Source of the DNA: Hyphochytrium catenoides
Taxonomy: Eukaryota > Sar > Hyphochytriomycetes > Hyphochytriales > Hyphochytriaceae
Direction of reading: 5' to 3'
Assembly: GCA_900088475.1 (NCBI GenBank)
Contig: FLMG01004011.1
Span: 1-21,067 of the forward strand
DNA: 21,067 nt
Part shown: positions 9,156-20,721 of the stretch, in pieces
How the letters are laid out: every line of letters begins with the position of its first letter
Position numbering within the stretch: the stretch's first letter is position 1
Translations under genes and position numbers: made by a program
The notes under the pieces: model-generated
What the model was told of the DNA's origin: nothing
Seen by the model: only the letters and a program-made list of their open reading frames with translations
The model's database searches: none

Positions 9156-9452
9156 GAGAGGAAGACTGTAGTAGATTCTGCCATGCTCAGCTAGGCGTAA
9201 GTACTGATTGAACGAGCAGGGAACACCTGCTGAGAGACTCTAGACGGTCTGTCTTAGAGAGTTCAGAGCTGTGTCCACGATAAACTACGCCCAAACGGCA
9301 TCAGTAGGACTCTCTAGCAAGTGTACTCTAATATATATATATGAAGACCATCACACAGTCAAGACACTGTGTGGTGCTCTGATTCCTAGTGCAGGGTAAG
9401 AAAGCACCGATCCCACCTTCCGTCGCTTTCTTTTCCCTTACTTCCTCTCAAT
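9156..9452. other. convergent 3' intergenic region
   Basis: These 297 bases separate the stop codons of two genes that face each other. They hold an (AT)5 run at about 9331-9341 and an inverted repeat at 9349-9376. I see no clear AATAAA for either gene; GATAAA at about 9280 is the nearest variant for the plus-strand gene. Confidence 0.6.
9349..9376. terminator. inverted repeat between convergent genes
   Basis: CACACAGT (9352-9359) and ACTGTGTG (9366-9373) are perfect inverted arms around a six-base loop. A further CA/TG pair extends the stem past one T-G position. It can fold in RNA from either strand and sits where both transcripts should end. A 3'-end or mRNA-stability role is inferred only. 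Confidence 0.35.
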
Positions 9453-11338
9453 CTAAACTCCTGCGAACCGCGCGTCAGGGCTTCCAAGCTCGCGGTCGCT
9501 CTTGGCGCTCTCAAGCTTGTCCTGGTCCTTTCTCTTCGATTGGGAGAAGATCGGGTCCACGCGGCCAAGAGAGGACATCAAGCTTCTCCTCACGGCTGCG
9601 TCCTTGTCTTCAGGAGCATCCACAATCATTGGAGGCACGTAGTCAGTGCCTTGGAAATAATGAGCGATCAGCATCATGACTCCAATGACGGAGTAGCCGA
9701 CGCAAAGGTGCCAGCCTACATCCCCGTCCTCCCAGGTCCAGCCCACCTTGGTCCCGTGAATGAAGCCAAATAGGGAGAAGATGGCAGCGGAAAAGGTCCA
9801 GATACTGGCCTTGATGAAGTTCCTGTCAATGATGTAGAGCATCATGCACGCCCAGATTAGACCTGTCAACATTTGACCGTGACCAGTATTCCTCAAGCCT
9901 TGCGTCGATGCTGTCATTGCGCTAGCCGCAGCCTGAGCAGTCTTTTGGTTGTTAGCAAAGCCTGGGAACGTCGTCACAACGCTCCCTAGTGGGTCGGCAA
10001 TCGTCGACATTCCCCACTCGGCCAAAGTAGGTGCAATGCCCATGATAAAGACAGGATATTGACGAGGCTTAGCAATGCTCAGCGTTTCTGAGCAAATCAC
10101 CAGACCCACGAATACAATGACCGGAGACAGTGCGTCCACAGAGATGAGCTTCAAAAAAGGCGCTGCCAGCCCGGTCATGCAGAAGATGAAGAAACAGATG
10201 CCATTCGCCAGATTGTACCCTACTCTGCCTCCGATCATCTGATACCCAGGGTGATTAGGATAAACAGTCATTCCCAAGTATGATCCAAAGAGGGCGGTGA
10301 TGGTGGTGCCAATTCCATCTCCAACCATAGACCAGCGGACAGAGTACATGTCTCCGCCCTGATGGCAAAGTTCCACGCAGGTGATAGTTCCAAGGCAGAT
10401 AGCGATTGCCACAGGGATGATGATTCCTAGGAAGCCGTCGATCTTATCGAAGTTATTGATCACATCGCTGATGGGAAACACAAGGCCGTGAAATCCAATT
10501 TCTTTAGAGTTCTTCTCTACCTCAGACCACTTGTTGACCCCGTTGATCCACGCCAGTATTGTGCCCACTAGGAGTGCAAATACAGCGGTAGGAATGGGAC
10601 CCCAGCGAATCTCTCCGAAGTATCCCATCATGACGATGAAGAGAGATACCACGCACACCATAGGATTGACCATGGAGCCCACGATAGAGTTGAGTGTCAA
10701 ATATGCGACAGCAACACCAGAGATGGACGACAGAAGAGCAAGAGGAGGGGTAAACTCTTGCAACTGCTTGGCCACAGCTGTGGAGACAAGAAGAAGGAGG
10801 CCTGTAAGCAGATTGGCAGCAACAGCTACGAGCCATGCAAGCTCTCTAGCATTTTCAATAACGGCGTTTTTTTCCTCATCCGTCTTAGCGTTCTCCAGAC
10901 CTCCAAGGTTGCTAAAGTAGACTCCAAGCACGATGGAGAATGTGAATGTCAAGGTGCTGAGGTAGGGCAGAGGAGATGAGTATAGAGAAAGAGACATTTT
11001 AGCTTATGCAGAGACTCTGTGTGCTGCACAGGGAAGGGCACTTACCCAGGCGTATTAATGCCATAAGGTTGAACAGTAACATCCCTACGACCGGTCTTAT
11101 GAGCATAAAGGTATCCTTGGATAGAATAGTATAGCGACCCCCAGAGCATGCCGATGCCAGTGGCAGGGACAATTCGGGAGTAGGTAATGTCAGGCCCAAG
11201 ATGTTTCTCTATGATGGAGACCACCAGCATAAGTGTGGACAGGTTGTTGCTGAACAGAGAGACGAAGCAGTCTACATCTGCCAGAACAAAGATGGGTATG
11301 GAGCTGAAGAGCGCCCTCAGGTACGCGAGGTTCCACAT
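9453..11338 (-). CDS. NCS2-family nucleobase (xanthine/uracil-type) permease
   Basis: This multi-pass transporter probably imports purine or pyrimidine bases or a related compound; the substrate cannot be read from the sequence. Exon 1 (11338-11046) and exon 2 (10956-9453) join in phase 2 across an 89-base GTAAGT...CTCAG intron, completing INTPG-TLTFTF and giving 598 residues. Family blocks are clear: ADVDCFVSLFSNNL (20-33), TGRRDVTVQPYGINTPG (82-98), and CVELCHQGGDMYSVR with E293, followed by DGIGTTITALFGS and YNLANGI. These resemble the bacterial-type branch of the family more than fungal UapA/AzgA. I count roughly 12 hydrophobic segments. Residues 546-598 form a charged Ser-rich cytosolic tail open to phosphorylation. 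The start MWNL fits the short N-terminus of relatives, but a 5' coding exon is possible. The gene converges on the coiled-coil gene. Confidence 0.85.
10957..11045 (-). other. intron of the permease gene
   Basis: On the minus strand it begins GTAAGT and ends CTACCTCAG, 89 bases. Without removal the upstream frame meets a stop (TAA) at the donor. With removal the conserved PYGINTP region continues directly into a membrane helix, as in the family. Confidence 0.85.
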
Positions 11339-12454
11339 CTTATCTCTATGATATGTCCAGCGCGTGACGCCGGAGCTAAAGAGCGCTGCGCTCAGGCTTT
11401 CCTCAAGATCTCAACTACCTTGAAGAAGTGATTATGGGGGACAAGGTTCTCCACCAGACAGCCTGTGGGAGCCGCAAGGGATGGCAGGAGCATTCTACGG
11501 CCGGAGAGGACACAGAGTGGGAAGGCAGGCCAAGCTCCCACAGTCTTTAGGGCGCTTTTGGGCCTGTCAGCCCTTTGGTGCCTGTGCCTTCTTCGTCTGT
11601 TCATCCTTCATCTATGGGAGAGCGGCAGCGGAGGGTGTGAGACGGAGAAACGGATGCTGCTGGTGCTGTTTGGATGACAGAAGAAAGACCAAAGAAGCTG
11701 TGGGGCCTCTGTCTCTGTCAGTCTGTGCCGCAGCGGACGTGATGGCTCCAGCTCTATGTGTGGGCACCCGTTTAAATCTTCATCTCTTGCACTCTCTGTC
11801 TCAGCGGGGCCGTGGTCCCTTGCAAGTGAATCAGTATCTATTTCGCTTTATTTCTCCCTCTTTATAGAACGCTCTGTCTCTCCCTCTACCTTGTCATCCA
11901 CTTTTTCTCCCTCATGTCCAACATTTAGGAACAATGCTAATGCCCGGTGCCATAGATATTCCGCTTACTGCTAAGATGGAGCTTCGGTTCCAGCTCATTA
12001 CCTAATCCTTAGCCGATCTTCCCGCTGGATTCTTATTGACCACCCAATAATCCCATCTTAGGCCTCTTAGACCATTGCGCACCTTTTGAGCTTCTGCCTA
12101 TCCTAATTGCTGGCTGAAGGGAACACTGTAACGTTGGGGGCTTCCCTGTCGGTGTGCGCACATAAAGTAGATCAATTATTTGGTGTGGTGTACAATAATG
12201 TGCGTAGCATAGAATTATCGTGAAGAGCCAGCTGCCTTATCGCCCAAGCAGACCAATCAAAGGAAAGAACGGGCAGTAGGTTGAGTAGCCAATTGTTTAT
12301 TCGGTAGAAATTGAATTTTTCTCCATGCGCACCTCCTCCCTAAGGCCTAGCATAATCTGTTGTTACTGCCGATGGTCCTTGTTCTATGGGTAGCTCTACT
12401 CATCGCGCCAATATCTTTTGACTATACTTCCACTGCAGCCTTTATAACTCGAGG
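11339..12454. other. permease 5' flank; no firm gene
   Basis: This should hold the permease leader and promoter. On the minus strand two overlapping upstream frames start at 11611 (14 codons, MKDEQTKKAQAPKG) and 11604 (70 codons, beginning MNRRRR). Either could be an upstream ORF or part of a 5' exon. Past about 11870 I see no coding potential. Confidence 0.45.
11860..11867 (-). promoter_or_regulatory. TATA-like box, CTATAAAG, minus strand
   Basis: The minus strand reads TTCTATAAAGAG, 522 bases before the chosen permease start. If it is the core promoter, the transcript has a leader of roughly 490 bases containing the two upstream frames, or an intron. Confidence 0.3.
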
Positions 12455-12971
12455 ATAGACTTTCGTACATCAAAGTTTATCTAGAGATGTGCGGATAACT
12501 GATAGAAACTGCTTATAGATGTTCAATTGCGTGCGCTCATTATTTTATTAGAGTGACCTCTGCTTTCTAAAGTAAAAGGTGCAGTTCGGGTGTGGTTGAG
12601 GCATCAGAAAAGTAGGTTCAAGTGCAGATCAAGCAACATGCGAGGTTCTATGTGCTGTTTGTTGGCTGTGATGAGCAGCGGCAGAGATCGCGGCAGGTGC
12701 GCTGACGGCGGCAGGTCAGGCCTCTAGCTTCTTGCTGTGCTAGGTCTCAAAGCATGGCTGTGAGCTGTGACTTGACAAGGTCGGAATAACCTCTGAAATT
12801 TTTGTGTCAGAGTTATTAGGCTTGACGGGTGTGAGGAGAGAATTTCTAGGGCAGTGCAGTTGAAGATGCTCCTGTCTCGTGTTTGCAGAGCGTTGCTGAT
12901 GCGATGATGCCTGTTCAGAAGCCAGTTCCAGATGGATTGCCCTATCTCCAATAGTACGAGAGCTGAAGGCC
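12455..12971. repeat. dispersed repeat R1, copy A
   Basis: About 0.5 kb is recognisably related, in the same order and orientation, to 19569-20133. Shared blocks include AGATGTGCG, GAGGCATCAGAA (12598-12609 and 19736-19747), CTGTGATGAGC, TGTGCTAGG, ACAAGGTCGG against ATAAGGTCGG, GCAGTTGA(A/G)GATGCTCC (12856-12872 and 19990-20006), GATGATGCC and CTCCAATAG. Between blocks the copies differ by substitutions and small indels. No frame is conserved between copies, so it looks noncoding: an old nonautonomous transposon or SINE-like sequence. Ends are approximate. Confidence 0.75.
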
Positions 12972-15355
12972 AAACCGTTAGAAGTCCGCCATTCTTTTGA
13001 TTTGCAAGAGAGCGGATGTTAGAGTTTTAGGTGACGGAGAGACAGAGAGCCCAACATTAGCCCGTTTATGTTGGATTGAGGCTTTGTTTTGTAACCCTTA
13101 TTACATGCTGTATATATCTTAGGCTACAATAGGTGCTGGCTAAGTCCAGTTGTTGCAGTTGAAGCAAAGGAAGCAGTCATACCCGTGATGCCAACAGTCT
13201 TATTAGAAGTTCAAGAGAAGGGATAATGCAGTGCTTTTGTGTCGAGGAAGGGCTGCCTAGCCTCTACATCATGAGAGACTCTGCACTGGAAGGGCAGCTA
13301 TCAACTATATAAGTTGGCGAACGGCCTGCCATGCGTACAATGCCAAAAGAAGGTCTATCCTTGACGTGGGCGGATTGAAGTAACAGGCATGGTCTTCACA
13401 GATACTTGAAGTACCAGCAGATGAAGCTGCTAATGAAGGGCCATCATCGCAATTGTAGCGGCAACTTCGTGCATGCTCTCAAGTGCAAAGAGGGAGGTGG
13501 CCCAAGGGTTATCCCCTCAATCGTAATAGCGGCAAGAACATCTTGCTTATCAGCGTGTCATTTATTATTACCTTGCCACCACGCGTAGGATGCGCGAAAG
13601 GGCATTCTCGCATCATCGTTACAGAGCTGGGTAGGGTGATGTCAAGGTATCTACTATTCAAGGACGATTAAGGTTGCGTCGCCGAAGACTGTGAGGGGCG
13701 CTGTTGCTGTACGAGGACATTTATGGGTGTCAACAAGAGTGCACACTTATAGGAGCCACAAGGGCCCCTTTTGCTTTCAAGCTGCCATTGGTTCTCTCTC
13801 CTAATATGACACTTGTGAGGGCCAGAAGCCTACAAGAAAGACCAAAGGCGTAGACCTGCTTATGGTGTGGAGGTGATTTTCGTTCAAAAGAGTAGGAGGG
13901 GGAACGGGGTGGCACTCTATATCATAATGGGTAAATAGCGGATGGCGGTGAACGAAGTTCCTAATAATACTTCGAAAGCAGCAGCGGAAGATAGAAGAAG
14001 TGATGCACATCTTACTACTCGGCAATATCAAGGCCAGTGCGCTAGGAATCCTTCATTTAATTCAGCGCATCCTCCTGCTTTTTTCCTTGTGGGATGTCAA
14101 CCCCGCTGACGTAGTACTTTATAATGAGCTGACGAAGCGCAACTGCTAGCTTGAACCATAACACTGCTGCCCCTCTGTAATATCCCCAGTCCGTCATTAG
14201 CAGAGGAGGAAAAGAGTCAAGACATCTTCACATACCCGCACCAACAATAGCTCCACATGGCTCCAGTTACCTCCAGTTCTGCATCACTCTGCTCTCTCCT
14301 AGAAAGCAAGTAATAGTAATAGTCTCGAACACCGAAGGATGTTGACTACCATGGCGCGGGGTGGTGGTATATACTACTCATCACTACGTTTTCTTCTTCC
14401 CTGACATCATAAAGAAGGTCGCAATCGTTATTGTTAAAAGTTGGAAGCTCTTTTTTTGAACGTCACTTCCCTGATAGGGACGAAAGCTGCTGTTTTATTA
14501 TTTTGGAAATATCATTGTTGAAGGGACCAGCTCTTCTTGGTCATGAGGAGATGAGGCGAGCTATTAAGGACGAATACCAATGGGCTCTCTCACTCTGCTT
14601 TGGCAAAGACGAGCTACTCCGATGACGGGGTTCTAAACGTACAACTCACCGCTCCAATCTTGGGGAGAGAACGACAGAGATGATGAAAAAGAACGACATT
14701 ATATGCTCTTCTTCTTCAGCACCTGGTAAGTTTCTGTCGTGGTCTGCCATATCTCATGTACTACTTCTTTCTTCTGTAGTCCATAGTTGAGTGCCTTTGC
14801 CCCCGCGACCTTTTCTTCTTGTTATCCATCCCCTCCACTCCAAACCCACCCTTCTGCCTTCTGCACAACCTTCGTAGTTCAGTCTTTCCCGATTCCGAGA
14901 TCCACCATGCTCACGGCATTATTACTCTGGGAGGGCGAACTATAGCCCTGCCGGATCCATCAGCTTCCACCAGAAAGCTCAGAGGGCGGAAGTCATCTAC
15001 TAGCTGATTCTCTGGAGTAGTGGCTGTTAACACCACTGCATTATTACTCCAGATGGTGATGAGGAGAGATTAGGCGTCGATATCCAGGAGCTTACTATAC
15101 ACGTAGAAAGGGGTGAGAAGGCACGCAAACGCAGCCACATGGACCTTGCCGGTGCCCTGTCCAAAGGGCTCTTGTTGGCTGTTATTCATGTCACTCCTCC
15201 ATTCAGATGCTAATGACGTTAAATGGTACTTGTTGGCTTTTCGCTCTGAAAAGAGCGTGTCGAAGGGGGATAAGGATGAGCTTACAGCTAGTAGAAGCTC
15301 CTATGGTGCTTGGAAGTGTAAACAACAAGTAGGCAATTTGTTTGGCAGAACATGT

Positions 15356-15373
15356 GCAGCAGCAGCAGCAGCG
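15356..15373 (+). repeat. short (GCA)n trinucleotide run
   Basis: Six GC-starting trinucleotide units, five of them GCA, lie in noncoding sequence. The run is short and unremarkable except as a possible length marker. Confidence 0.8.
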
Positions 15374-15685
15374 GTGTCATGCATCTTAAAACGACCTTCA
15401 TTTTTGGGCAGTGGTGGTAGGAAGTTATTCTTTGCCATTAGTACTATCTACTAGACGCCACACAACCCTTGACACAGGTGGCAGGCCCGACCTCGTCTCG
15501 TTGTGAATGCTGGATCAAATCTTGCAAAGGTGGTAGAGGGAATTTGCAGCTTCTTTCATTACTGCCCTCCTCGTTCTCGGATTGAGCGACTGCCTGATGC
15601 TATTAACGCAATGACCTCGTTGCCTGAGGCAGATTATTATCGAGACCTTTATGACTGACAAAAAAAGAAGCAGGTTATCATAAGC

Positions 15686-15713
15686 ATCTCTGAAAGAGAT
15701 CCCTCTCAGAGAT
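15686..15713. repeat. inverted repeat ATCTCTGA / TCAGAGAT
   Basis: Two perfect 8-base arms (15686-15693, 15706-15713) surround a 12-base loop that itself contains AGAGATC. About 85 bases further on is a second GA/CT-type palindrome (15797-15812). Confidence 0.6.
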
Positions 15714-15796
15714 CCCAACTTTCGGCCTTTTAATGAAGTTTGAAGCTCTAGCAGGGTGGTGTCCTCACTAACCACGTGGCGCTACTAAAAGGATCC

Positions 15797-15812
15797 TGAG
15801 AGACCTCTCTCA
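15797..15812. repeat. near-palindrome TGAGAGA-CC-TCTCTCA
   Basis: Seven-base perfect arms flank a CC centre. No gene lies close enough to assign a role. Confidence 0.6.
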
Positions 15813-16140
15813 AGGCGTGCTTTGTTCAGATGATGAAGGAACCAATCATGATTGCCAGTCTCAACTAACAGATGGTACTCCTAGAATAATCGATGTGAGA
15901 AGGAGGAAGAATGCCTCTGCAGTGCTAGGGAGCTGCTGCGTGACCATCGTCTGGTCCTCTGCCCAATGGATTCTAAGATTGCCGACCGCCCTTGGCTCAT
16001 CGAAGAGAGAGATCTGGACTATGAATCCTGGTAGTTTCGGACAGTAACGATATGTCGTACCGAGGTAGAATGTCTACAAAAAAACCTGCACTGAGACTAG
16101 GAAATGCACCCTCTTCGGAACTACAGCAAAGTAGAACTAA

Positions 16141-16172
16141 CAGAGTGATGGTCGGTCAGAGTGATGGTCGGT
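16141..16172 (+). repeat. perfect 16-base tandem duplication
   Basis: CAGAGTGATGGTCGGT occurs twice, at 16141-16156 and 16157-16172, with no mismatch. It lies at the 5' border of R2 copy A. Copy B has a single AGAGTGATGGTC at its matching border. Confidence 0.95.
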
Positions 16173-16567
16173 CCCCTTCTTATCTCACCACTTTCGGTGA
16201 ATGAGCTGAAGACCCGAATATACCGAGGGTAACTTTGGTCAAGGCGTGGAGATGCAGTGTGAGGGGGGTTGAATGGCCAACGGCTAACCTAACGGTCAGG
16301 ATTCTGATCGTTCCAAAGATTCGGCGTTCTGCTTTCTTCCGGCTTCGTCTCTCTCTGTCTCTCTCTCTCTCTGTCTCTCACTCTCTCTCTCTGCTCCTCT
16401 TTCTCTGTCTCTTTGCCTTCTCGCTCACTCTCACTCTCACTCTCCGCTGCTTTTTTATCAAGAGAAGCCCAACAGCACTTTGCAGAGCTTGCTTTCCCCA
16501 CGGACGATGGCGACAGGTTGACCCTCATCGTAAGTTTCTTCTATAGAGTTCGACGGGTGTGTCATTG
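16141..16567 (+). repeat. dispersed repeat R2, copy A, with CT microsatellite
   Basis: This is related to 20232-20721 in the same orientation. Shared blocks in order are AGAGTGATGGTC, an exact 19-base block GAAGACCCGAATATACCGA (16208-16226 and 20272-20290), CGGCTAAC, AGGATTCTGA (16298-16307 and 20433-20442), a long CT/CTGTCT microsatellite, ATGGCGACA (16506-16514 and 20661-20669) and GTGTGTCATTG (16557-16567 and 20711-20721). Copy A lacks roughly 90 bases present in copy B just after the 19-base block. It ends about 40 bases before the TATA-like box of the reductase gene, so it may form part of that gene's promoter region. Confidence 0.8.
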
Positions 16568-16605
16568 AGATCTTTGCCTGCTGACAGTCCCCAGCAGTAC
16601 GGGCC

Positions 16606-16613
16606 CTATAAAG
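16606..16613 (+). promoter_or_regulatory. TATA-like box, CTATAAAG, of the reductase gene
   Basis: It lies 210 bases before the reductase ATG. A second AT-rich candidate, TTTAAATAG (16700-16708), is nearer, at about 115-120 bases. I prefer the first because the same octamer precedes two other genes here. Confidence 0.35.
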
Positions 16614-16822
16614 ACAGAAAGCAAGAGTGGACTTTTGGGAGAGGATAAACCTATACCTTTCCAGAACTGGTTTAGGACCGCTCTCACCCCGGCTCACTCT
16701 TTAAATAGCTTTGCAATCCTCAATACTCGCTCATCGACGGTCCAACTTGCCTTTGCCACCCATCCAGGGCACAATCAACCTCAGTGAGGAAGGAAAAGAA
16801 GGAGTTGATTCTTTTTGAAGAT

Positions 16823-18779
<1,957 letters not shown>

Positions 18780-19568
18780 TTATTGTTGGCTGGCTCTCTT
18801 CCAGGAAAAGATAGGTAGCCTAAGAGAAAGGTTTCTGGGCAATGAGCGTATCGCAGATGGAATTTGCTCCATCCAAGTCGTCCACCCTTGGTCTGCGTCG
18901 TCAGCTCTTTATGCTCTACGATGAACGAAGGATCATTCCTTGCCTTGCTACTTAATGTTTAGTTCACTCTATTCTTCTTCATAATGCAATCCCAATGCTA
19001 TGAAGCGTCATAAGTCATCAATAAAGTCTCCTAAGTCTCGAAGGAACCATGTCCGTCAAGAGTCTCCAATCTGGGTGGGGAGGAGAGATATAGTGATTTG
19101 ACCAAGAATGGCCTTCTCTCCTGGACGCAGCAGCTAGAAGATCATCACCTTGATGGCCTCAACATCATTGGAAAGCCTCATTCCACAAGTGACACAGGGC
19201 AGAGAGCACTAAATAATCATAGAAGAAGCGCAGGCAGAGAGAGAGAGCTAGAGGTATTGACGGTTACTATAGCTAATAACGCCGCTCTATGGGAAGGGAG
19301 CGAACATTGAGTGCATGTACACTGGGCCACTGTTCCCGCCTTTTATTCAACACTACTGAACCTCGACCTCATTGTAAGGCCTTCTCTTCAACGGGTCTTC
19401 TAGGAGCCCTAGGATTAGAGACTTGTAGGCAGTGGAGCAGAGTTGCGTCGTATCAACCTCTGGCCGCCTCCTCTGATTAAGGGGCTCAGAGTTGCCCCAG
19501 GCGCACAAAACTCTCCACCTAAGCGCCATACTAATCATACCTTTTTTAAAATGTATTGATTGAATAGC
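18780..19568. other. reductase 3' flank, no gene seen
   Basis: The first part is the likely 3' untranslated region up to about 19040. The rest shows only short open frames without recognisable content. Confidence 0.6.
19020..19025 (+). terminator. AATAAA polyadenylation-type signal of the reductase
   Basis: The hexamer AATAAA lies 241 bases after the stop codon on the coding strand, a plausible 3' untranslated length. No other AATAAA was noticed between the stop and this site. Confidence 0.4.
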
Positions 19569-20133
19569 ATAGACTATTACTTTGAGACAGAGGGGGTATA
19601 GGTTATCTACAGATGTGCGAAAAAGTGGTAGAAGCAGTTCATCTGCTTGCGCTCTTCAAAGAGAATCGTGTCTTTCAATGGTGCGGATGGGTCTATGAGA
19701 AGGTTTGAGGGGACTATGACGCTGTTCGAGTGTTCGAGGCATCAGAAGGGTAAGCTCAGATCAAGCTACTCCTACTTGTTGGAGGATCTACGTGCTGCTG
19801 CTGTGATGAGCGAGGGGACAGGCGGCGGCAGGCGCTTGGCGACAGTCAGAATAATCCTCCAGCTCCTTGTGCTAGGAGGAGACCTTAAAGCACGACTGGG
19901 ACTTGATAAGGTCGGTACAATAATCTCATGAGTGTTTGTGTCCAAGCTGACTGGCTGGTGAGCAGCGAACTCCTAGTGTAGGCCAAAGCGCAGTTGAGGA
20001 TGCTCCCTGCCTGTTGGTAGAGCCTCAACCGATGTGATGATGCCCATTGGCCTCAGGAGGAGGCAGCTAAAGGCTTTAGTCCTTGATCGACGGCCCTCCT
20101 AACTCTCTCCAATAGCAGTCCAAGAGCTCAAGC
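19569..20133. repeat. dispersed repeat R1, copy B
   Basis: This is the second copy of the sequence at 12455-12971, in the same orientation, with the shared blocks given there. A 94-codon open frame runs through it (19647-19931), but copy A has stops in the matching frame, so I do not call it a gene. It ends about 100 bases before R2 copy B, so here the two repeats are adjacent. Confidence 0.75.
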
Positions 20134-20231
20134 ACGGGCACATGATGTCGCACAGCGGAAACCGCACAATCATCAACAGAGGGCACGACTCGAGAGAGGG
20201 AGAGGAAGGAGGAGAGTTACAAACCCAAAAA

Positions 20232-20558
20232 TAGAGTGATGGTCTTTCGGTGCCCAGTCCGATAATGGACCGAAGACCCGAATATACCGAAGGGACGTTT
20301 TGGTCCGAAGACCGAAGAGAACTATTTATAAGTGACCAAAGACCTACACGGCTTGGTTAGATTCGGGTGATCTCCTTATATCTTTGTTGGGAGGACAGGG
20401 GGATGGATGGGCCTTCAGTGCGGCTAACGGCCAGGATTCTGAACGTTGTGAAGATGCAGATTCTCTTCCCGTCCGCTTCTTCTCTCTTCTTCCCGCTCTC
20501 CCTTCCTTTCCTCTCTCTCTTCTCTCTCTCTCTCTCTGTGTCTCTGTCTCTGTCTCTG

Positions 20559-20607
<49 letters not shown>

Positions 20608-20721
20608 GCATCCGGTTCTCTCTTTATAGGCACCGGACAGTCATCAGCTCGTCGAAGATTATGGCGACAAGGCTTGACCATCGGCTGCGCTCTTCCATTG
20701 ACTTCTACTCGTGTGTCATTG
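20232..20721 (+). repeat. dispersed repeat R2, copy B, promoter-like
   Basis: This is the longer copy of R2. Its first 120 bases hold several versions of one motif: GGTCTTTCGGT (20241-20251, inverted), ACCGAAGACC (20269-20278), CCGAAGACCGAAG and GACCAAAGACC. A TATA-like TATTTATAAG follows at 20323-20332. A CT/TCTCTG microsatellite follows at about 20500-20604. The order of clustered sites, TATA and pyrimidine tract looks like a promoter or a solo LTR, though I saw no clear LTR ends or target-site duplication. The ATG at 20661 opens 35 codons that copy A does not preserve. Confidence 0.75.
20541..20580 (+). repeat. (TCTCTG)n hexanucleotide microsatellite
   Basis: Six and two-thirds perfect TCTCTG units lie inside the CT tract of R2 copy B, flanked by pure CT dinucleotides. 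Copy A carries only scattered CTGTCT units, so the array expanded after the copies separated or was lost from copy A. Confidence 0.9.

Larger units (their letters stand above)
12972..16140. other. 3.2 kb gene-poor region
   Basis: Only short unrelated frames occur here, none with recognisable content (the longest is 113 codons at 15113-15454). Visible details are a (GCA)n run at 15356-15373, an inverted repeat at 15686-15713 and a near-palindrome at 15797-15812. It may be degraded transposon sequence, but I can name no element. Confidence 0.55.

Noticed and set aside
14159-14175. Similarity between ATAACACTGCTGCCCC here and a block near 20850
   Set aside because: Only about 17-19 bases match, with no similarity on either side.
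15885-16034. 49-codon open stretch with coding-like charge pattern (DHRLVLCPMDSKIADRPW)
   Set aside because: It has stops at both ends, no start and no convincing splice sites. It may be a gene relic but cannot be supported.
19647-19931. 94-codon frame inside R1 copy B
   Set aside because: The related copy A has stops in the corresponding frame, so coding is not conserved.
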